From Pseudomonas sp. UBA4617 (GTDB lineage Bacteria; Pseudomonadota; Gammaproteobacteria; Pseudomonadales; Pseudomonadaceae), in the NCBI RefSeq assembly GCF_002386445.1, contig NZ_DGIR01000002.1, positions 1 through 64,000 of the forward strand: a stretch of DNA of 64,000 nucleotides. The letters are read 5' to 3'. The notes below the pieces were generated by a model, which was not told the DNA's origin, searched no databases, and worked only from the letters and a program-made list of their open reading frames with translations. A program made the position numbers and the translations under genes. Positions 1 to 8,602 of the stretch are shown in pieces (positions within the stretch are counted from its first letter, which is position 1; every line of letters starts with the position of its first letter).

Positions 1-604
1 GGATCGGGTTGCGCGCGTTCACCAGCTTCTGCACGGCCGCCTCGATGGCCACGTGTTCGGCCAAGGGGCGGCGGTGCAGGCTTGGCGGGATCGGCAGTGC
101 GTCGGTCTGCTCGGCGGCGATGTCCTCCGGCAGCTCCAGGTGCACCGCACCCGGCTTTTCTTCTTCAGCCAGGCGGAACGCTTCGCGCATGCGCGACGGA
201 ATGTTGTCGGCCGAGGCGAACTGGTGAGTGTACTTGGTGATGGGGTCCATCATGCCGCACACGTCGATGATCTGGAAACGGCCCTGCTTGGACTTCTTGA
301 TCGGTTTCTGGCCGGTGATCATCATCATCGGCATGCCGCCCAGGTAGGCGTAGGCGCTGGCGGTAACCAGGTTGGTCGCGCCGGGGCCGAGGGTGGACAG
401 GCTGACGCCGGTCTTGCCGGTCAGGCGGCCGTAGGTGGCAGCCATGAAACCTGCGGACTGCTCGTGACGGGTCAGGACCAGCTTGATCTTCGACTTGCGC
501 AGGGATTCCAGCAGGTCGAGGTTTTCCTCACCGGGAATGCCGAATACATACTCGACACCTTCGTTTTCCAGGCATTGCACAACGACATCGGCGGCCTTGG
601 CCAT
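1..604 (-). CDS. Acetolactate synthase-like ThDP enzyme (5' part only)
   Basis: The reverse strand from ATG 604 reads without a stop to the window edge (201 codons visible). The start is supported by a GAGG ribosome site about 9 bases upstream. The visible N-terminal part contains GIPGEENLDLLESL, whose Glu is in the position of the catalytic Glu that activates thiamine diphosphate, then RHEQSAGFMA, TLGPGATNLVTA and GGMPMMMITGQKP. This is the Pyr domain of the acetolactate synthase/acetohydroxyacid synthase large-subunit family, which condenses pyruvate to acetolactate. No regulatory-subunit gene is visible, and the next gene is a divergent LysR regulator, so a catabolic rather than branched-chain biosynthetic enzyme is likely. 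The family is clear; the exact substrate is not, because the C-terminal half is outside the window. Confidence 0.88.
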   Translation of the reverse strand, partial: MAKAADVVVQCLENEGVEYVFGIPGEENLDLLESLRKSKIKLVLTRHEQSAGFMAATYGRLTGKTGVSLSTLGPGATNLVTASAYAYLGGMPMMMITGQKPIKKSKQGRFQIIDVCGMMDPITKYTHQFASADNIPSRMREAFRLAEEEKPGAVHLELPEDIAAEQTDALPIPPSLHRRPLAEHVAIEAAVQKLVNARNPI

Positions 605-727
605 TTAGGGTACTACCTCAAAATCTTCGTGGGATTGCAGCTTTATCAAGCTGCGTGACTGAGATGTTGCAGGATGTCTCAGTGGCGCGCATCGTAGGCC
701 CTCCGGTTAATAATAAATATATTGTTA

Positions 728-742
728 TGATGCCTGACATCA
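728..742. promoter_or_regulatory. Dyad in the divergent ALS/lysR intergenic region
   Basis: TGATG-CCTGA-CATCA is a perfect 5-bp-arm dyad in the AT-rich 181-bp gap between the acetolactate synthase-like gene and the divergent lysR gene. GTTATGA also occurs twice, at 724-730 and 749-755. LysR regulators typically bind such dyads between divergent genes, so this is a candidate autoregulatory site. It is inferred from position and symmetry only. Confidence 0.35.
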
Positions 743-785
743 CAGTTCGTTATGAATTCACCCCTCTGATGAGTAGTCCGCGAGC

Positions 786-1667
786 ATGAATCTCAAGGCA
801 TTGCGTTGCTGCGTCGAAATCGTTCGCCAAGGCAGCTTCACCAAAGCCGCGCAACACCTGCACATCGCCCAGCCGGCGCTGAGCATGGCCGTTACCCGCC
901 TGGAGGAAGAACTGGGCGTGACCTTGTTCAACCGCACCACACGCAAAGTCATTCTCACCGCCGAGGGCGAGCGGTTCCTGCCGCGGATTGCCTCGGCCCT
1001 GCGCGAAATGGACGTGGCCCGCCAGGAACTGCGCGACATGGCCGACCTCAAGCGCGGCGAAGTCCGCCTGGGTATTCCACCCATGTTCGGCCTGCACTAT
1101 GTGCCCGGGTTGATGAACGCCTTCCGCCGGCTCTACCCGGGCATCGCCATGACCGTATTCGAAGGCAGCGCCGAGGACATCGGCCATCGCCTGGAACAGC
1201 GGGAAATCGACCTGGCGCTACTGGAATCCAGGCGCGTACCGCCGGACAAGGAATCGATCCTGCTGGGCAGCGACGAAATGCTGGCGTGCATGCACCCCGA
1301 TCACCCGTATGCCGACAAGGCCTTCCTCACCGCCGAGGACCTGCGCAACACCGACATGGTGGTATTCGACCGCACCTTCGTGCAGCGTCACCTGCTGGAT
1401 GCGTTCTTCGCCGAACACGGCATCACTTACCAGGTGGCACTGCAGAGCAACTTCGTCTCGCTGGTGGTGCAGGCCGCACTGGACAACATGGGTGTGGCCA
1501 CCCTGCTGCGCTCGGTGCAGCAGCGCACGCCAGGCATTGTCGGCGTGCCGTTCCGCCCAGCGCAGCTGATGAGCTTCCGCCTGTGCTGGCGGTCGGGGGA
1601 ATACCTGTCGCTGGCCAGCAAGCGGTTCATCGACTTTGCCGCGCAAACCCATTACCTGGAACGCTGA
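786..1667 (+). CDS. LysR-family transcriptional regulator
   Basis: This 293-residue protein has the usual LTTR length. Residues 1-60 form the winged helix-turn-helix (FTKAAQHLHIAQPALSMAV, then LEEELGVTLFNRTTRKV). The rest is the periplasmic-binding-protein-like effector domain, beginning near residue 90 with GEVRLGIPPMFG. The gene is divergent from the acetolactate synthase-like gene, 181 bp away, the classic arrangement for an LTTR controlling its neighbour. The inducer cannot be told from sequence; a keto acid or related carbon compound is only a guess from the context. ATG 786 gives a full N-terminal helix. Confidence 0.9.
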   Translation: MNLKALRCCVEIVRQGSFTKAAQHLHIAQPALSMAVTRLEEELGVTLFNRTTRKVILTAEGERFLPRIASALREMDVARQELRDMADLKRGEVRLGIPPMFGLHYVPGLMNAFRRLYPGIAMTVFEGSAEDIGHRLEQREIDLALLESRRVPPDKESILLGSDEMLACMHPDHPYADKAFLTAEDLRNTDMVVFDRTFVQRHLLDAFFAEHGITYQVALQSNFVSLVVQAALDNMGVATLLRSVQQRTPGIVGVPFRPAQLMSFRLCWRSGEYLSLASKRFIDFAAQTHYLER

Positions 1668-1796
1668 GGCCAGCTCTTTCACCGCTGAAGCCGGTGGGCT
1701 TGCGCGACGCATGAAGGGCCGGCCGTCATTCAGCAGGCTGGCCAGTGTCGGCGAAACCATTACAATGCCTGCTCCTCATCGAAATATGTTTTTCCC

Positions 1797-2762
1797 ATGA
1801 AATCACTGCTTTACGCCGCAACCCTACTGTTTTCCTTCACCCTTCCAGCTCTTGCAAGCCCTCCGGCGACCTTCGCCGAGGCCAAAGTGGTGGCCAAGCA
1901 GAAGGTGTACCTGGACCAGGCCAGCAGTGCCATGGGCGACCTGTACTGCGGTTGCAAATGGACCTGGGTGGGCAAGTCCGGCGGGCGTATCGACGCCGCC
2001 TCGTGCGGCTACCAGACGCGCAAACAGCAAAACCGCGCCGAGCGCACCGAGTGGGAGCACATCGTGCCCGCCTACACCTTCGGCAGCCAGCGCCAGTGCT
2101 GGAAGAACGGCGGCCGCGAGCATTGCGTGGACGATGACCCGGTGTTCCGCGCCATGGAAGCCGACCTGTTCAACCTCTACCCGGCGGTGGGCGAGGTCAA
2201 CGGCGACCGCAGCAACTTCAACTACGCCATGGTGAATGGCAATGCCGGGCAATACGGGCAGTGCAGTACCAAGGTCGACTTCGTGCAGCGTGTCGCCGAA
2301 CCGCGGGATGCAGTGAAGGGCCTGGTGGCGCGCACCACGTTCTACATGTACGACCGCTACAAGCTGAACATGTCGCGCCAGCAGCAGCAGGTGCTGATGG
2401 CCTGGGACCGGCAGTACCCGGTATCGGCCTGGGAGAAGGAGCGTGAGCGCCGCATTGCGGCGATCATGGGGCACGCCAACCCGTTCGTGACCGGCGAGCG
2501 CAAATGGACTGCCAACTACAAACCGGTAGGTAGCGGCGTGGTGCAAGCGGTTGCGGCGACGCCTGCCAAGAGCGAAGCCAGGCCGAGCCTGGCCCGCACC
2601 GGCCCGGTGGGGGCGGTGCTTGGCAACCGCAACAGCCACGTTTATCACCTGGCCAGCGGCTGCCCGGGGTATACCCAGGTTACCCCGAAGAACCAGGTCA
2701 CCTTCGCCACCGAGGGTGAGGCGCAAGCGGCGGGTTATCGCAAGGCGGGCAACTGCCGGTAA
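1797..2762 (+). CDS. Secreted endonuclease I (EndA/Dns family) with C-terminal Cys/His domain
   Basis: The 321-residue protein begins with a signal peptide (MKSLLYAATLLFSFTLPALA, cleavage after ALA) and should be periplasmic or secreted. Residues ~25-225 are the His-Me finger endonuclease I domain: YCGC, RTEWEHIVPA with the catalytic His, and DLFNLYPAVGEVNGDRSNF. Several Cys pairs suggest disulphides. Family members degrade DNA non-specifically with a divalent metal. A ~50-residue C-terminal extension after ~residue 270 (GNRNSHVYHLASGCPGY...AGYRKAGNC) resembles the small Cys/His module attached to various secreted nucleases; E. coli EndA (about 235 aa) lacks it. The gene stands alone and converges on kguD. 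Confidence 0.85.
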   Translation: MKSLLYAATLLFSFTLPALASPPATFAEAKVVAKQKVYLDQASSAMGDLYCGCKWTWVGKSGGRIDAASCGYQTRKQQNRAERTEWEHIVPAYTFGSQRQCWKNGGREHCVDDDPVFRAMEADLFNLYPAVGEVNGDRSNFNYAMVNGNAGQYGQCSTKVDFVQRVAEPRDAVKGLVARTTFYMYDRYKLNMSRQQQQVLMAWDRQYPVSAWEKERERRIAAIMGHANPFVTGERKWTANYKPVGSGVVQAVAATPAKSEARPSLARTGPVGAVLGNRNSHVYHLASGCPGYTQVTPKNQVTFATEGEAQAAGYRKAGNCR

Positions 2763-2801
2763 GCCGGCTTGTATGGTGATACGCGAAGCAGTGGTCGATA
2801 G

Positions 2802-2832
2802 CACCGGCTATGCCGGTGTTCGCGAACATGCC
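2802..2832. repeat. Short hairpin followed by a REP-like remnant
   Basis: CACCGGC-TAT-GCCGGTG (2802-2818) is a perfect 7-bp stem, followed at once by TTCGCGAACATGCCCGC, which resembles part of the extragenic palindromes common in P. putida. It lies between the convergent endonuclease and kguD genes. There is no T-tract, so it is not a standard terminator. It may be a decayed REP copy; the assignment is tentative. Confidence 0.3.
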
Positions 2833-2839
2833 CGCAACC

Positions 2840-3814
2840 TCAAGCCCTGCGTACCTCATTGACCAGGTTCGCCGGCCGTTCACCTGCCAGTGCGCTGAGC
2901 AGGTTATCCACCGCGCAACGTGCCATGGCCTCGCGGGTTTCCTCGGTCGCCGAGCCGATATGCGGGGTCGCCACCACGTTGTCGAGCTGCAGCAGTGGCG
3001 AGTCCAACGGTAACGGTTCCTGTACGAACACATCCAGCCCGGCGCCGCGTATGCGCCGCTCACGCAGCGCTTCGACCAGGGCGGCCTCATCCACCACCCG
3101 CCCTCGGGAAATGTTCACCAGGATCGCCTCAGGCTTCATCAACGCCAGCTCGCGCCCACCGATCAAGCCTTCTGTGCCGGCACTCAGCGGCACGCTCAGG
3201 CACACGAAATCCGCTTGCTGCAACAACGCATCCAGGCTGCACTGCCGCGCACCATGAAGCGCCTCCACTTCAGGCCTGGCACGCCGGCTGTGATACAGCA
3301 CATGCATGCCGAAGCCGGCTGCGGCGCGTCTGGCCAAGGCCTCGCCGATACGGCCCATGCCGACGATTCCCAGCGTCTTGCCATGCACATCGCTACCGAA
3401 ATGTGCCGGGCCAAGGCTGGCCTGCCAACGGCCATCGCGGACCCAGTTGGCCAGTTCCACAACCCGCCTGGCGGTAGCCAGGATCAAGGCAAAGCCGGTA
3501 TCGGCGGTAGTTTCGGTCAACACGTCGGGAGTGTTGGTCAACATCACCCGGCGCCGGTTGAGCTCGGCGATGTCGTAGTTGTCCACACCAACCGAAACGC
3601 TGGCGACCACCTCCAGTTGTGGCGCCAGGTCGAGCAGGCTGGCGTCCAGCCGCAGGCTGGCGCCCAGCAGCCCGTGCGCCCCCGGCAAGGCGTCGCGCAG
3701 GCGCGCCAGGCCGTCGGGCTGGTTGATATCCACCCAGGTCACCTCGCCGTGCGCTTGCAGGCGCGCCATCAACTGGTCGGACAGGTGTTTGTACAGGACG
3801 ATTCGCTTCTTCAT
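2840..3814 (-). CDS. kguD: 2-ketogluconate 6-phosphate reductase (D-2-hydroxyacid dehydrogenase family)
   Basis: The 324-residue protein belongs to the D-isomer-specific 2-hydroxyacid dehydrogenases. It has the NAD(P)-binding GIVGMGRIGEALARR at ~residue 150, the catalytic Arg in ISRGRVVDE, a Glu in the QEPLPLDSPLL region, and the catalytic His in VVATPHIGSAT. As last gene of the kguEKTD operon (10 bp after kguT) it should reduce 2-keto-6-phosphogluconate to 6-phosphogluconate, feeding the Entner-Doudoroff pathway. The SD is GGAAACC before ATG 3814. The family also contains glyoxylate/hydroxypyruvate reductases; the operon context favours KguD. Confidence 0.88.
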   Translation of the reverse strand: MKKRIVLYKHLSDQLMARLQAHGEVTWVDINQPDGLARLRDALPGAHGLLGASLRLDASLLDLAPQLEVVASVSVGVDNYDIAELNRRRVMLTNTPDVLTETTADTGFALILATARRVVELANWVRDGRWQASLGPAHFGSDVHGKTLGIVGMGRIGEALARRAAAGFGMHVLYHSRRARPEVEALHGARQCSLDALLQQADFVCLSVPLSAGTEGLIGGRELALMKPEAILVNISRGRVVDEAALVEALRERRIRGAGLDVFVQEPLPLDSPLLQLDNVVATPHIGSATEETREAMARCAVDNLLSALAGERPANLVNEVRRA

Positions 3815-3824
3815 TGCAGGTTTC

Positions 3825-5117
3825 CTATTGGCTCATGGCCAGACGTGAACCGCCGCGCTTGGCTCGGCCTGATGTCCGCGACGTATTGAGTGCGACGGTA
3901 AGCGCCACTGCGGCAAGCAGCGCGCCACACATGAACAGGTAAGAGGCACCGGGCCCACCGGTAGCGCCATTGAGGTATCCGACCAGCCACGAACCGCCGA
4001 ACGACCCCAGCGCCCCCATGCTGTTGATCAGCGCCATGGCGCCGCCGGCGACATTGGCTGGCAGGATCTCGGGCACGATCGCGAAGAACGGCCCATAGGG
4101 GGCGTACATGCAGGCACCGGCGACCACCAGCAGCGTATACGACAGCCAGAAATGCTGGCTGCCCAGGGCGTACGAGCCATAGAAGGCGACAGCGGCGATC
4201 AGCAGCGGCGGCCAGACAAAGCGCTTGCGCTTCTGCAGGCGATCGGACGCCCACGACACACCAACCATGGCCAGTACCGCCGCCAGGTAAGGTACCGACG
4301 CCAGCCAGCCGGCCTGCACGATATCGACGTTCGCTGCTTGCTTGAGGATCGACGGCAGCCACAGCACGAAGCCGTACACGCCGATGCTCCAGCAGAAGTA
4401 CTGCAGCGCAAGGATGATCACCTGTGGCGAGCGGAACGCCTCGCGGTAGTTTTTCACCGGCTTGATGCCTTGCTGTTCGGCAGCCAGCGCTTGCTGCAAG
4501 GCGTCCTTTTCCTGCGCACTCAGCCACTTCGCCTGCGCCGGGCGGTCGTCCACCAGGCGCCACCAGAACAACGCCCAGATCACCGCCGGCAAACCTTCGA
4601 TGATGAACATCCAGCGCCAGTCGTAATGCTTGATCAGATATCCTGATACCACCGACATCCACAGGATGGTCACCGGGTTGCCAAGCATCAGGAAGGTGTT
4701 GGCACGCGATCGCTCGGCGCGGGTGAACCAGTGGCACAGGTACACAAGCATCGCCGGCATCACCGCCGCCTCCACCACCCCGAGCAGGAAGCGGATACCG
4801 ACCAGCATGTAGACGTTGCTGACCATGCCGGTGAGCGTGGCCAGGCCGCCCCAGAGGATCAGGCAGACGAAGATCAGCTTCTTCACGCTGCGCTTCTCGG
4901 CGTAGATGGCGCCAGGTACCTGGAAGAAGAAGTAGCCGAGGAAGAACAGCGCCCCCAGCAACGAGGACAGCACAGGCGTGATTTGCAGGTCTTCGGCCAT
5001 GCCGGAAGCGGCAGCGAAGCCGTAGTTGGCGCGGTCCAGGTAGGCCAGGCTATAGGTGATGAAGACGATCGGGATGAGGTACCACCAGCGGCGAGGTGCC
5101 AGGCTTTTCTTTTGCAT
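3825..5117 (-). CDS. kguT: 2-ketogluconate transporter (MFS)
   Basis: The product is a 430-residue, 12-helix MFS permease of the anion:cation symporter type: RWWYLIPIVFITYSLAYLDR with the first helix and Asp motif, RFLLGVVEAAVMPAMLVYL, and a long cytoplasmic loop near the middle (DDRPAQAKWLSAQEKDAL). I place the start at ATG 5117, with AGGAG 8 bases upstream. The frame stays open upstream to 5180, but that start would overlap the end of kguK and add a non-hydrophobic leader. It is the third gene of the kgu operon and imports 2-ketogluconate made by periplasmic glucose oxidation. Confidence 0.9.
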   Translation of the reverse strand: MQKKSLAPRRWWYLIPIVFITYSLAYLDRANYGFAAASGMAEDLQITPVLSSLLGALFFLGYFFFQVPGAIYAEKRSVKKLIFVCLILWGGLATLTGMVSNVYMLVGIRFLLGVVEAAVMPAMLVYLCHWFTRAERSRANTFLMLGNPVTILWMSVVSGYLIKHYDWRWMFIIEGLPAVIWALFWWRLVDDRPAQAKWLSAQEKDALQQALAAEQQGIKPVKNYREAFRSPQVIILALQYFCWSIGVYGFVLWLPSILKQAANVDIVQAGWLASVPYLAAVLAMVGVSWASDRLQKRKRFVWPPLLIAAVAFYGSYALGSQHFWLSYTLLVVAGACMYAPYGPFFAIVPEILPANVAGGAMALINSMGALGSFGGSWLVGYLNGATGGPGASYLFMCGALLAAVALTVALNTSRTSGRAKRGGSRLAMSQ

Positions 5118-5176
5118 GTGTGTTTCTCCTGAGCTTGTTGTTTTTGTTGCAACAGGTGATTCGGGGTATGCGCTGT

Positions 5177-6127
5177 TCACGCGCTGTTGCGCAGTTCGTG
5201 AACCTCCAGTTCATGGCGCAGCGGCAGCCCTTCCATGTCGCCCCGCGACTGCACGGCGCGGCTGCCGCACCAGTTGCCGCGTGCCACTGCCTCGGCCACG
5301 GGTCGACCTTCCAGCAGCGCGCTGAGCACGCCGACGGCGAAGGCATCGCCGGCGCCGACGGTGTCCACGACCCGGCTGACCGGTACTGGCGCGACCAGGC
5401 CTTGGCCTTCGGCGCTACGGAAGTAGGCCCCCGCTTCGCCCAGCTTTATCACCACCCGGGCGACCCCCAGGTCGAGGTAGAACGCGGCGATGTCCGCCGG
5501 GGTGTGCTGGCCGGTGAGTAAGCGGCCCTCCTCCAGGCCTGGCAACACCCAGTCAGCCTTGGCCGCCAGCGCATTGATTTCGCGCACCATGCTGGGCTGG
5601 TCAGGCCACAGCGAGGGACGCAGGTTGGGATCGAAGGAAATGCTGCGCCCGGCGGCGCGCATGCCATCAACCAGTGCATGGGACAGCGCCCGACAAGCTT
5701 CCGACAAGGCCAGCGGGATGCCGGTGGCGTGCAGGTGGCGAGCTTGCAGGCATCCCGGGCTGAGCAGCGCCGGCGACAGTCGGCTGGCCGCCGAGCCGCG
5801 CCGGAAGTATTCCACCGCCGGATCACTGCCATCGTCGCAGCGGCCCTTGAGCTGGAAGCCGGTGGGACAGCTGGCATCGACTTCCACGCCCGAGCAATCC
5901 AGGCCTTCGCGGCGCAGGCTGTCCAGCACGAAACGGCCAAGCGAGTCGTCGCCCACCCTGCTCAGCCAGCGGACCTTGAAGCCGAGCCGCGCCAGGCCGA
6001 TGGCCACATTGCTGTCGGCACCAGCGATGCGCTTGCCGAACTGGCTGACACTGGCCAGGTCGCCGGCCTGTTCGGCGACGAACATGGCCATGGTCTCGCC
6101 GAAACACAGCACGTCATGTTCACGCAT
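5177..6127 (-). CDS. kguK: 2-ketogluconate kinase (PfkB family)
   Basis: The product is a 316-residue PfkB/ribokinase-family sugar kinase. The N-terminal signature GADSNVAIGLARLGF is near residue 37, and the C-terminal ATP/catalytic signature DTVGAGDAFAVGVL, with the catalytic Asp, is near residue 255. Expected reaction: ATP plus 2-ketogluconate gives 2-keto-6-phosphogluconate in the cytoplasm. ATG 6127 overlaps the end of kguE by 8 bases (ATGCGTGA), indicating translational coupling. A longer reading to 6154 adds only a basic tail and lies deeper inside kguE. Confidence 0.9.
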   Translation of the reverse strand: MREHDVLCFGETMAMFVAEQAGDLASVSQFGKRIAGADSNVAIGLARLGFKVRWLSRVGDDSLGRFVLDSLRREGLDCSGVEVDASCPTGFQLKGRCDDGSDPAVEYFRRGSAASRLSPALLSPGCLQARHLHATGIPLALSEACRALSHALVDGMRAAGRSISFDPNLRPSLWPDQPSMVREINALAAKADWVLPGLEEGRLLTGQHTPADIAAFYLDLGVARVVIKLGEAGAYFRSAEGQGLVAPVPVSRVVDTVGAGDAFAVGVLSALLEGRPVAEAVARGNWCGSRAVQSRGDMEGLPLRHELEVHELRNSA

Positions 6128-6911
6128 GGCCCGGCACCTCGCGCGATGCGGCACAGCGCCCCAGCGCCGCCAGGTTGCGCACCTGGGCGCCAGTCAGCGC
6201 CAGCAGGTCGTCGCTGACCAACGGGTATTCGACGGCGCGCACGACGCCGGGAGTGAACTCGGCCATGAGCGCAGCCCATTCCTGCAGGTCTGCGGCGTTG
6301 GGCGGTACGGCAGCCAGGCGGCCATCGGCCAGGCGCTGCACCGCTTTGCAATGGACGTAACGCACCCAGCGGCCCAGCTGGCGTGCGGCCTGTCGGGCAG
6401 GCTCGCCCTGCCACTGCCAGTTACCGATGTCGAACGTCATGCCCAGGCTCAGCCCCAAGTCTTCGGCGCGCTGGAGAAACGCCAGCAGCGGCTGGATTCT
6501 GCCACCCTGCACCGTCTGGTCGTTCTCGACCAGCAGCAGCGGCCCGGACCCGGACAACAACCGCGCCAGGGCGGCCATATCGCAGCTGTCGCGGTAGTAC
6601 CCCAGGGAAACCTTCAACGCCATAGCGCCGAGAGCGTGGGCGGATGCCAGCTTGTCTGCGAGTTGCGGGTCAGGCAGGCCCTGCTCGGTCCACAGCTCAA
6701 CGGGTGTGGAATACAGGCACTCCAGGCGCAACGCAGCCATTGCTGCAGACAGCGCTGCAGTGTCTGGCGCATGGCTGAACAACTCTTCTCGAAGTTCCAC
6801 GCGGGTAGCGCCAGCGGCGGCCACCAGGTCGAGAAAGCGCGCTTGGCCGTGTCGCCTTACCAGCTCGGCACCATAGCTGGAAAGGCTGATGGAAACGGGG
6901 TTTGCGTACAT
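6120..6911 (-). CDS. kguE: KguE, sugar isomerase/epimerase-type TIM-barrel protein of the ketogluconate operon
   Basis: The product is a 263-residue protein of the xylose-isomerase-like TIM-barrel fold (AP-endonuclease 2 superfamily). Metal-ligand-like residues are visible in LLVENDQTVQGG, GMTFDIGNWQWQ, RYVHCKAV and AVEYPLV. It is the first gene of the kguEKTD operon. Its start lies 15 bp from a perfect PtxS operator, so it is repressed by PtxS and induced by 2-ketogluconate in characterised pseudomonads. KguE is often called an epimerase, but its exact reaction has not, to my knowledge, been firmly shown. The assignment rests on fold and operon position. Confidence 0.85.
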   Translation of the reverse strand: MYANPVSISLSSYGAELVRRHGQARFLDLVAAAGATRVELREELFSHAPDTAALSAAMAALRLECLYSTPVELWTEQGLPDPQLADKLASAHALGAMALKVSLGYYRDSCDMAALARLLSGSGPLLLVENDQTVQGGRIQPLLAFLQRAEDLGLSLGMTFDIGNWQWQGEPARQAARQLGRWVRYVHCKAVQRLADGRLAAVPPNAADLQEWAALMAEFTPGVVRAVEYPLVSDDLLALTGAQVRNLAALGRCAASREVPGHA

Positions 6912-6925
6912 TGTTGTTATCCTTT

Positions 6926-6939
6926 TGAAACCGGTTTCA
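6926..6939. promoter_or_regulatory. PtxS operator upstream of kguE
   Basis: TGAAACCGGTTTCA is a perfect 14-bp palindrome identical to the known PtxS operator. It lies 15 bp upstream of the kguE start in the 66-bp gap after ptxS, where bound repressor would block the operon promoter. Confidence 0.93.
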
Positions 6940-6977
6940 TTTTTTGCCAGTGTCCACCAGCGGTCGCTCGCCGCCAG

Positions 6978-7997
6978 TTAACGTGGCTGGGTTGAACCTC
7001 GGATGATCAGGTTGGCCTTGAAGTCGATGCGCCTGGCGGCGCCGCTGTCGCCGCGCAATCGGCCGAGCAGGCTCTCGAATGCCGCCACGCCGATACGTTC
7101 GGTGGGCTGGGCCAGCGCGGTGATGCCGCTACCGACCAAGGGGTACCAATCGAGGTCGTCGAGAGCGATCAGCCCGACTTCCGCGAACAGGTTGCGCCCG
7201 GCCTCGTGCAGCGCCCGGGTCACGGCAAGGGTGGCAATGCCGTTGAAGGTGAAGATGGCCTGCGGACCATGGCCATCGCCTGCGAGGAACGAGGCCAGCT
7301 GGCCATCCAGGCCGGAGTTGATTTCCAGCACTTGCTGGCGCATGCCGGGCCGACGGCCGATCGAAGCGCCGAACGCCTCGACCCGCTCCAGCCGCGAGCT
7401 GGTGCCATCGAGGGGCTCGGTGACCGCCAGGATATCGCGGTAGCCTTGCGCCTGCAGGTGATCAAGGGCCTGTTCGACCGCATCGACATTGTCCAGGCCG
7501 ACCAGGTCGACGGGCAGCTCGGGCAGTTGCCGATCGACCAGTACCATGGGGATATCGCGCTGCAGATTGAGCAGTTCGCCGGGATGGTGGCCGAGGGTGT
7601 TCACGATCAGCCCTTCGACGTTGTACGACTGCAGGGCCACCAGGTGATGACGCTCCTGCTCGTCGTCGCGGTTGGTATTGCACACCACCAGGCTGTAGCC
7701 GTGCTGCCGGCAGGCGGTTTCCACGCCATGCATCACGGCGACCGAATAAGGGTTCAGTATGTCGGCTACCAGCATGCCGATCAGCCGCGTCTGGCCGCGC
7801 TTCAAGCCTCGGGCCATCTGGTTGGGACGGTAACCGAGGCGCTCGATGACCTGCTCCAGGCGCTTGGCTGTGGCATCGGCCAGCAACTGCCGATCGCCAC
7901 CGATATACCGCGAGACGGTGGCCTTGGAAACGCCAGCGACACGCGCTACTTCGCTGATGGTGACCCGTTCGCGGGCATGGGCAGGCGCGTCGGTCAT
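6978..7997 (-). CDS. ptxS: LacI-family repressor of 2-ketogluconate metabolism
   Basis: The product is a 339-residue LacI/GalR regulator. The N-terminal helix-turn-helix (TISEVARVAGVSKATVSRYI, residues ~12-32) is followed by the hinge helix (NQMARGLKRG) and a periplasmic-binding-like effector domain (VDRQLPELPVDLVGLDNVDA). In Pseudomonas, PtxS binds TGAAACCGGTTTCA and is released by 2-ketogluconate. Exact copies of that palindrome lie in front of ptxS itself and in front of kguE, so autorepression and operon repression are both supported. It sits upstream of, and in the same orientation as, kguE. Confidence 0.95.
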   Translation of the reverse strand: MTDAPAHARERVTISEVARVAGVSKATVSRYIGGDRQLLADATAKRLEQVIERLGYRPNQMARGLKRGQTRLIGMLVADILNPYSVAVMHGVETACRQHGYSLVVCNTNRDDEQERHHLVALQSYNVEGLIVNTLGHHPGELLNLQRDIPMVLVDRQLPELPVDLVGLDNVDAVEQALDHLQAQGYRDILAVTEPLDGTSSRLERVEAFGASIGRRPGMRQQVLEINSGLDGQLASFLAGDGHGPQAIFTFNGIATLAVTRALHEAGRNLFAEVGLIALDDLDWYPLVGSGITALAQPTERIGVAAFESLLGRLRGDSGAARRIDFKANLIIRGSTQPR

Positions 7998-8027
7998 GGG
8001 TGGTCCTTATGGTTGTTGTGATTGTGA

Positions 8028-8041
8028 TGAAACCGGTTTCA
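8028..8041. promoter_or_regulatory. PtxS operator upstream of ptxS
   Basis: This second perfect TGAAACCGGTTTCA copy lies 30 bp upstream of the ptxS ATG at 7997, consistent with autorepression. The rest of the 174-bp gap up to 8171 shows no further clear signal. Confidence 0.92.
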
Positions 8042-8171
8042 ATACAGCAAACCTGTACACGTTCGTCAAGCCGCCGCTGGTCGGCAAGTCGCCCAGAAGT
8101 TGCATTTCAATTTAAGTACCGGAGCTATCGCATTGAAACGCAAGACTTTACTTTAACTACAGTGACTTCTA

Positions 8172-8498
8172 TCAATCGAACGCAGCCCCTGACATCGACT
8201 CAACCATCGCTCTCAACGCCCGTGCGGCCATGTAGAATTCGGCCACCCGTTCAGGCGGCAAGTGACACTCCCGGCTCCAGGCCTGAAGCTGATAGGCAAA
8301 GAACGTGCACGCCTGCGGCTTGCCGGTCAGTACGTCCTCGATGCGTTGCAACAGGGTGTCCGCCATCTCGTGTCGCCCGGCGAGGTCGGCCGCCCCGAGG
8401 ACCGCGCCTATCTCCTCGATCAGCCATGCCACCGTCGGCGACGTCCGATAAAGGCTGTCGGCACGCAACGCTTGTGCAGGCGTGAAACTCAACGACAT
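8172..8498 (-). CDS. Small conserved-looking hypothetical protein
   Basis: The product is a 108-residue, mainly helical, soluble protein with no motif I recognise. ATG 8498 is chosen because a purine-rich GGGAGGG lies 5-11 bases upstream; the open frame upstream of it (to 8696) runs through the regulatory gap and has poor coding character. It contains two Cys residues and a Leu/Ala-rich helix pattern (WLIEEIGAVLGAADLAGRHE, then LLQRIEDVLTG). It follows ptxS on the same strand but is separated by 174 bp and the ptxS promoter. Function unknown. Confidence 0.6.
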   Translation of the reverse strand: MSLSFTPAQALRADSLYRTSPTVAWLIEEIGAVLGAADLAGRHEMADTLLQRIEDVLTGKPQACTFFAYQLQAWSRECHLPPERVAEFYMAARALRAMVESMSGAAFD

Positions 8499-8602
8499 GG
8501 CGATGGCCCTCCCACTCGAAAGGATTAGCTCGTGTGGGTAAGAGGTGGCCGATGGCAAAAAAGTGGCATTTATTTTTCTAATTATTTCTGTTGGCGGACG
8601 TG

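Noticed and set aside
2802..2832. Full P. putida REP element
   Set aside because: Only part of the usual palindrome is recognisable and there is no second copy in the window, so I list it only as a remnant.
5118..5180. Longer N-terminus for kguT from 5180
   Set aside because: It would overlap the kguK stop and add a polar leader. ATG 5117 has a proper AGGAG site and gives the normal MFS length.
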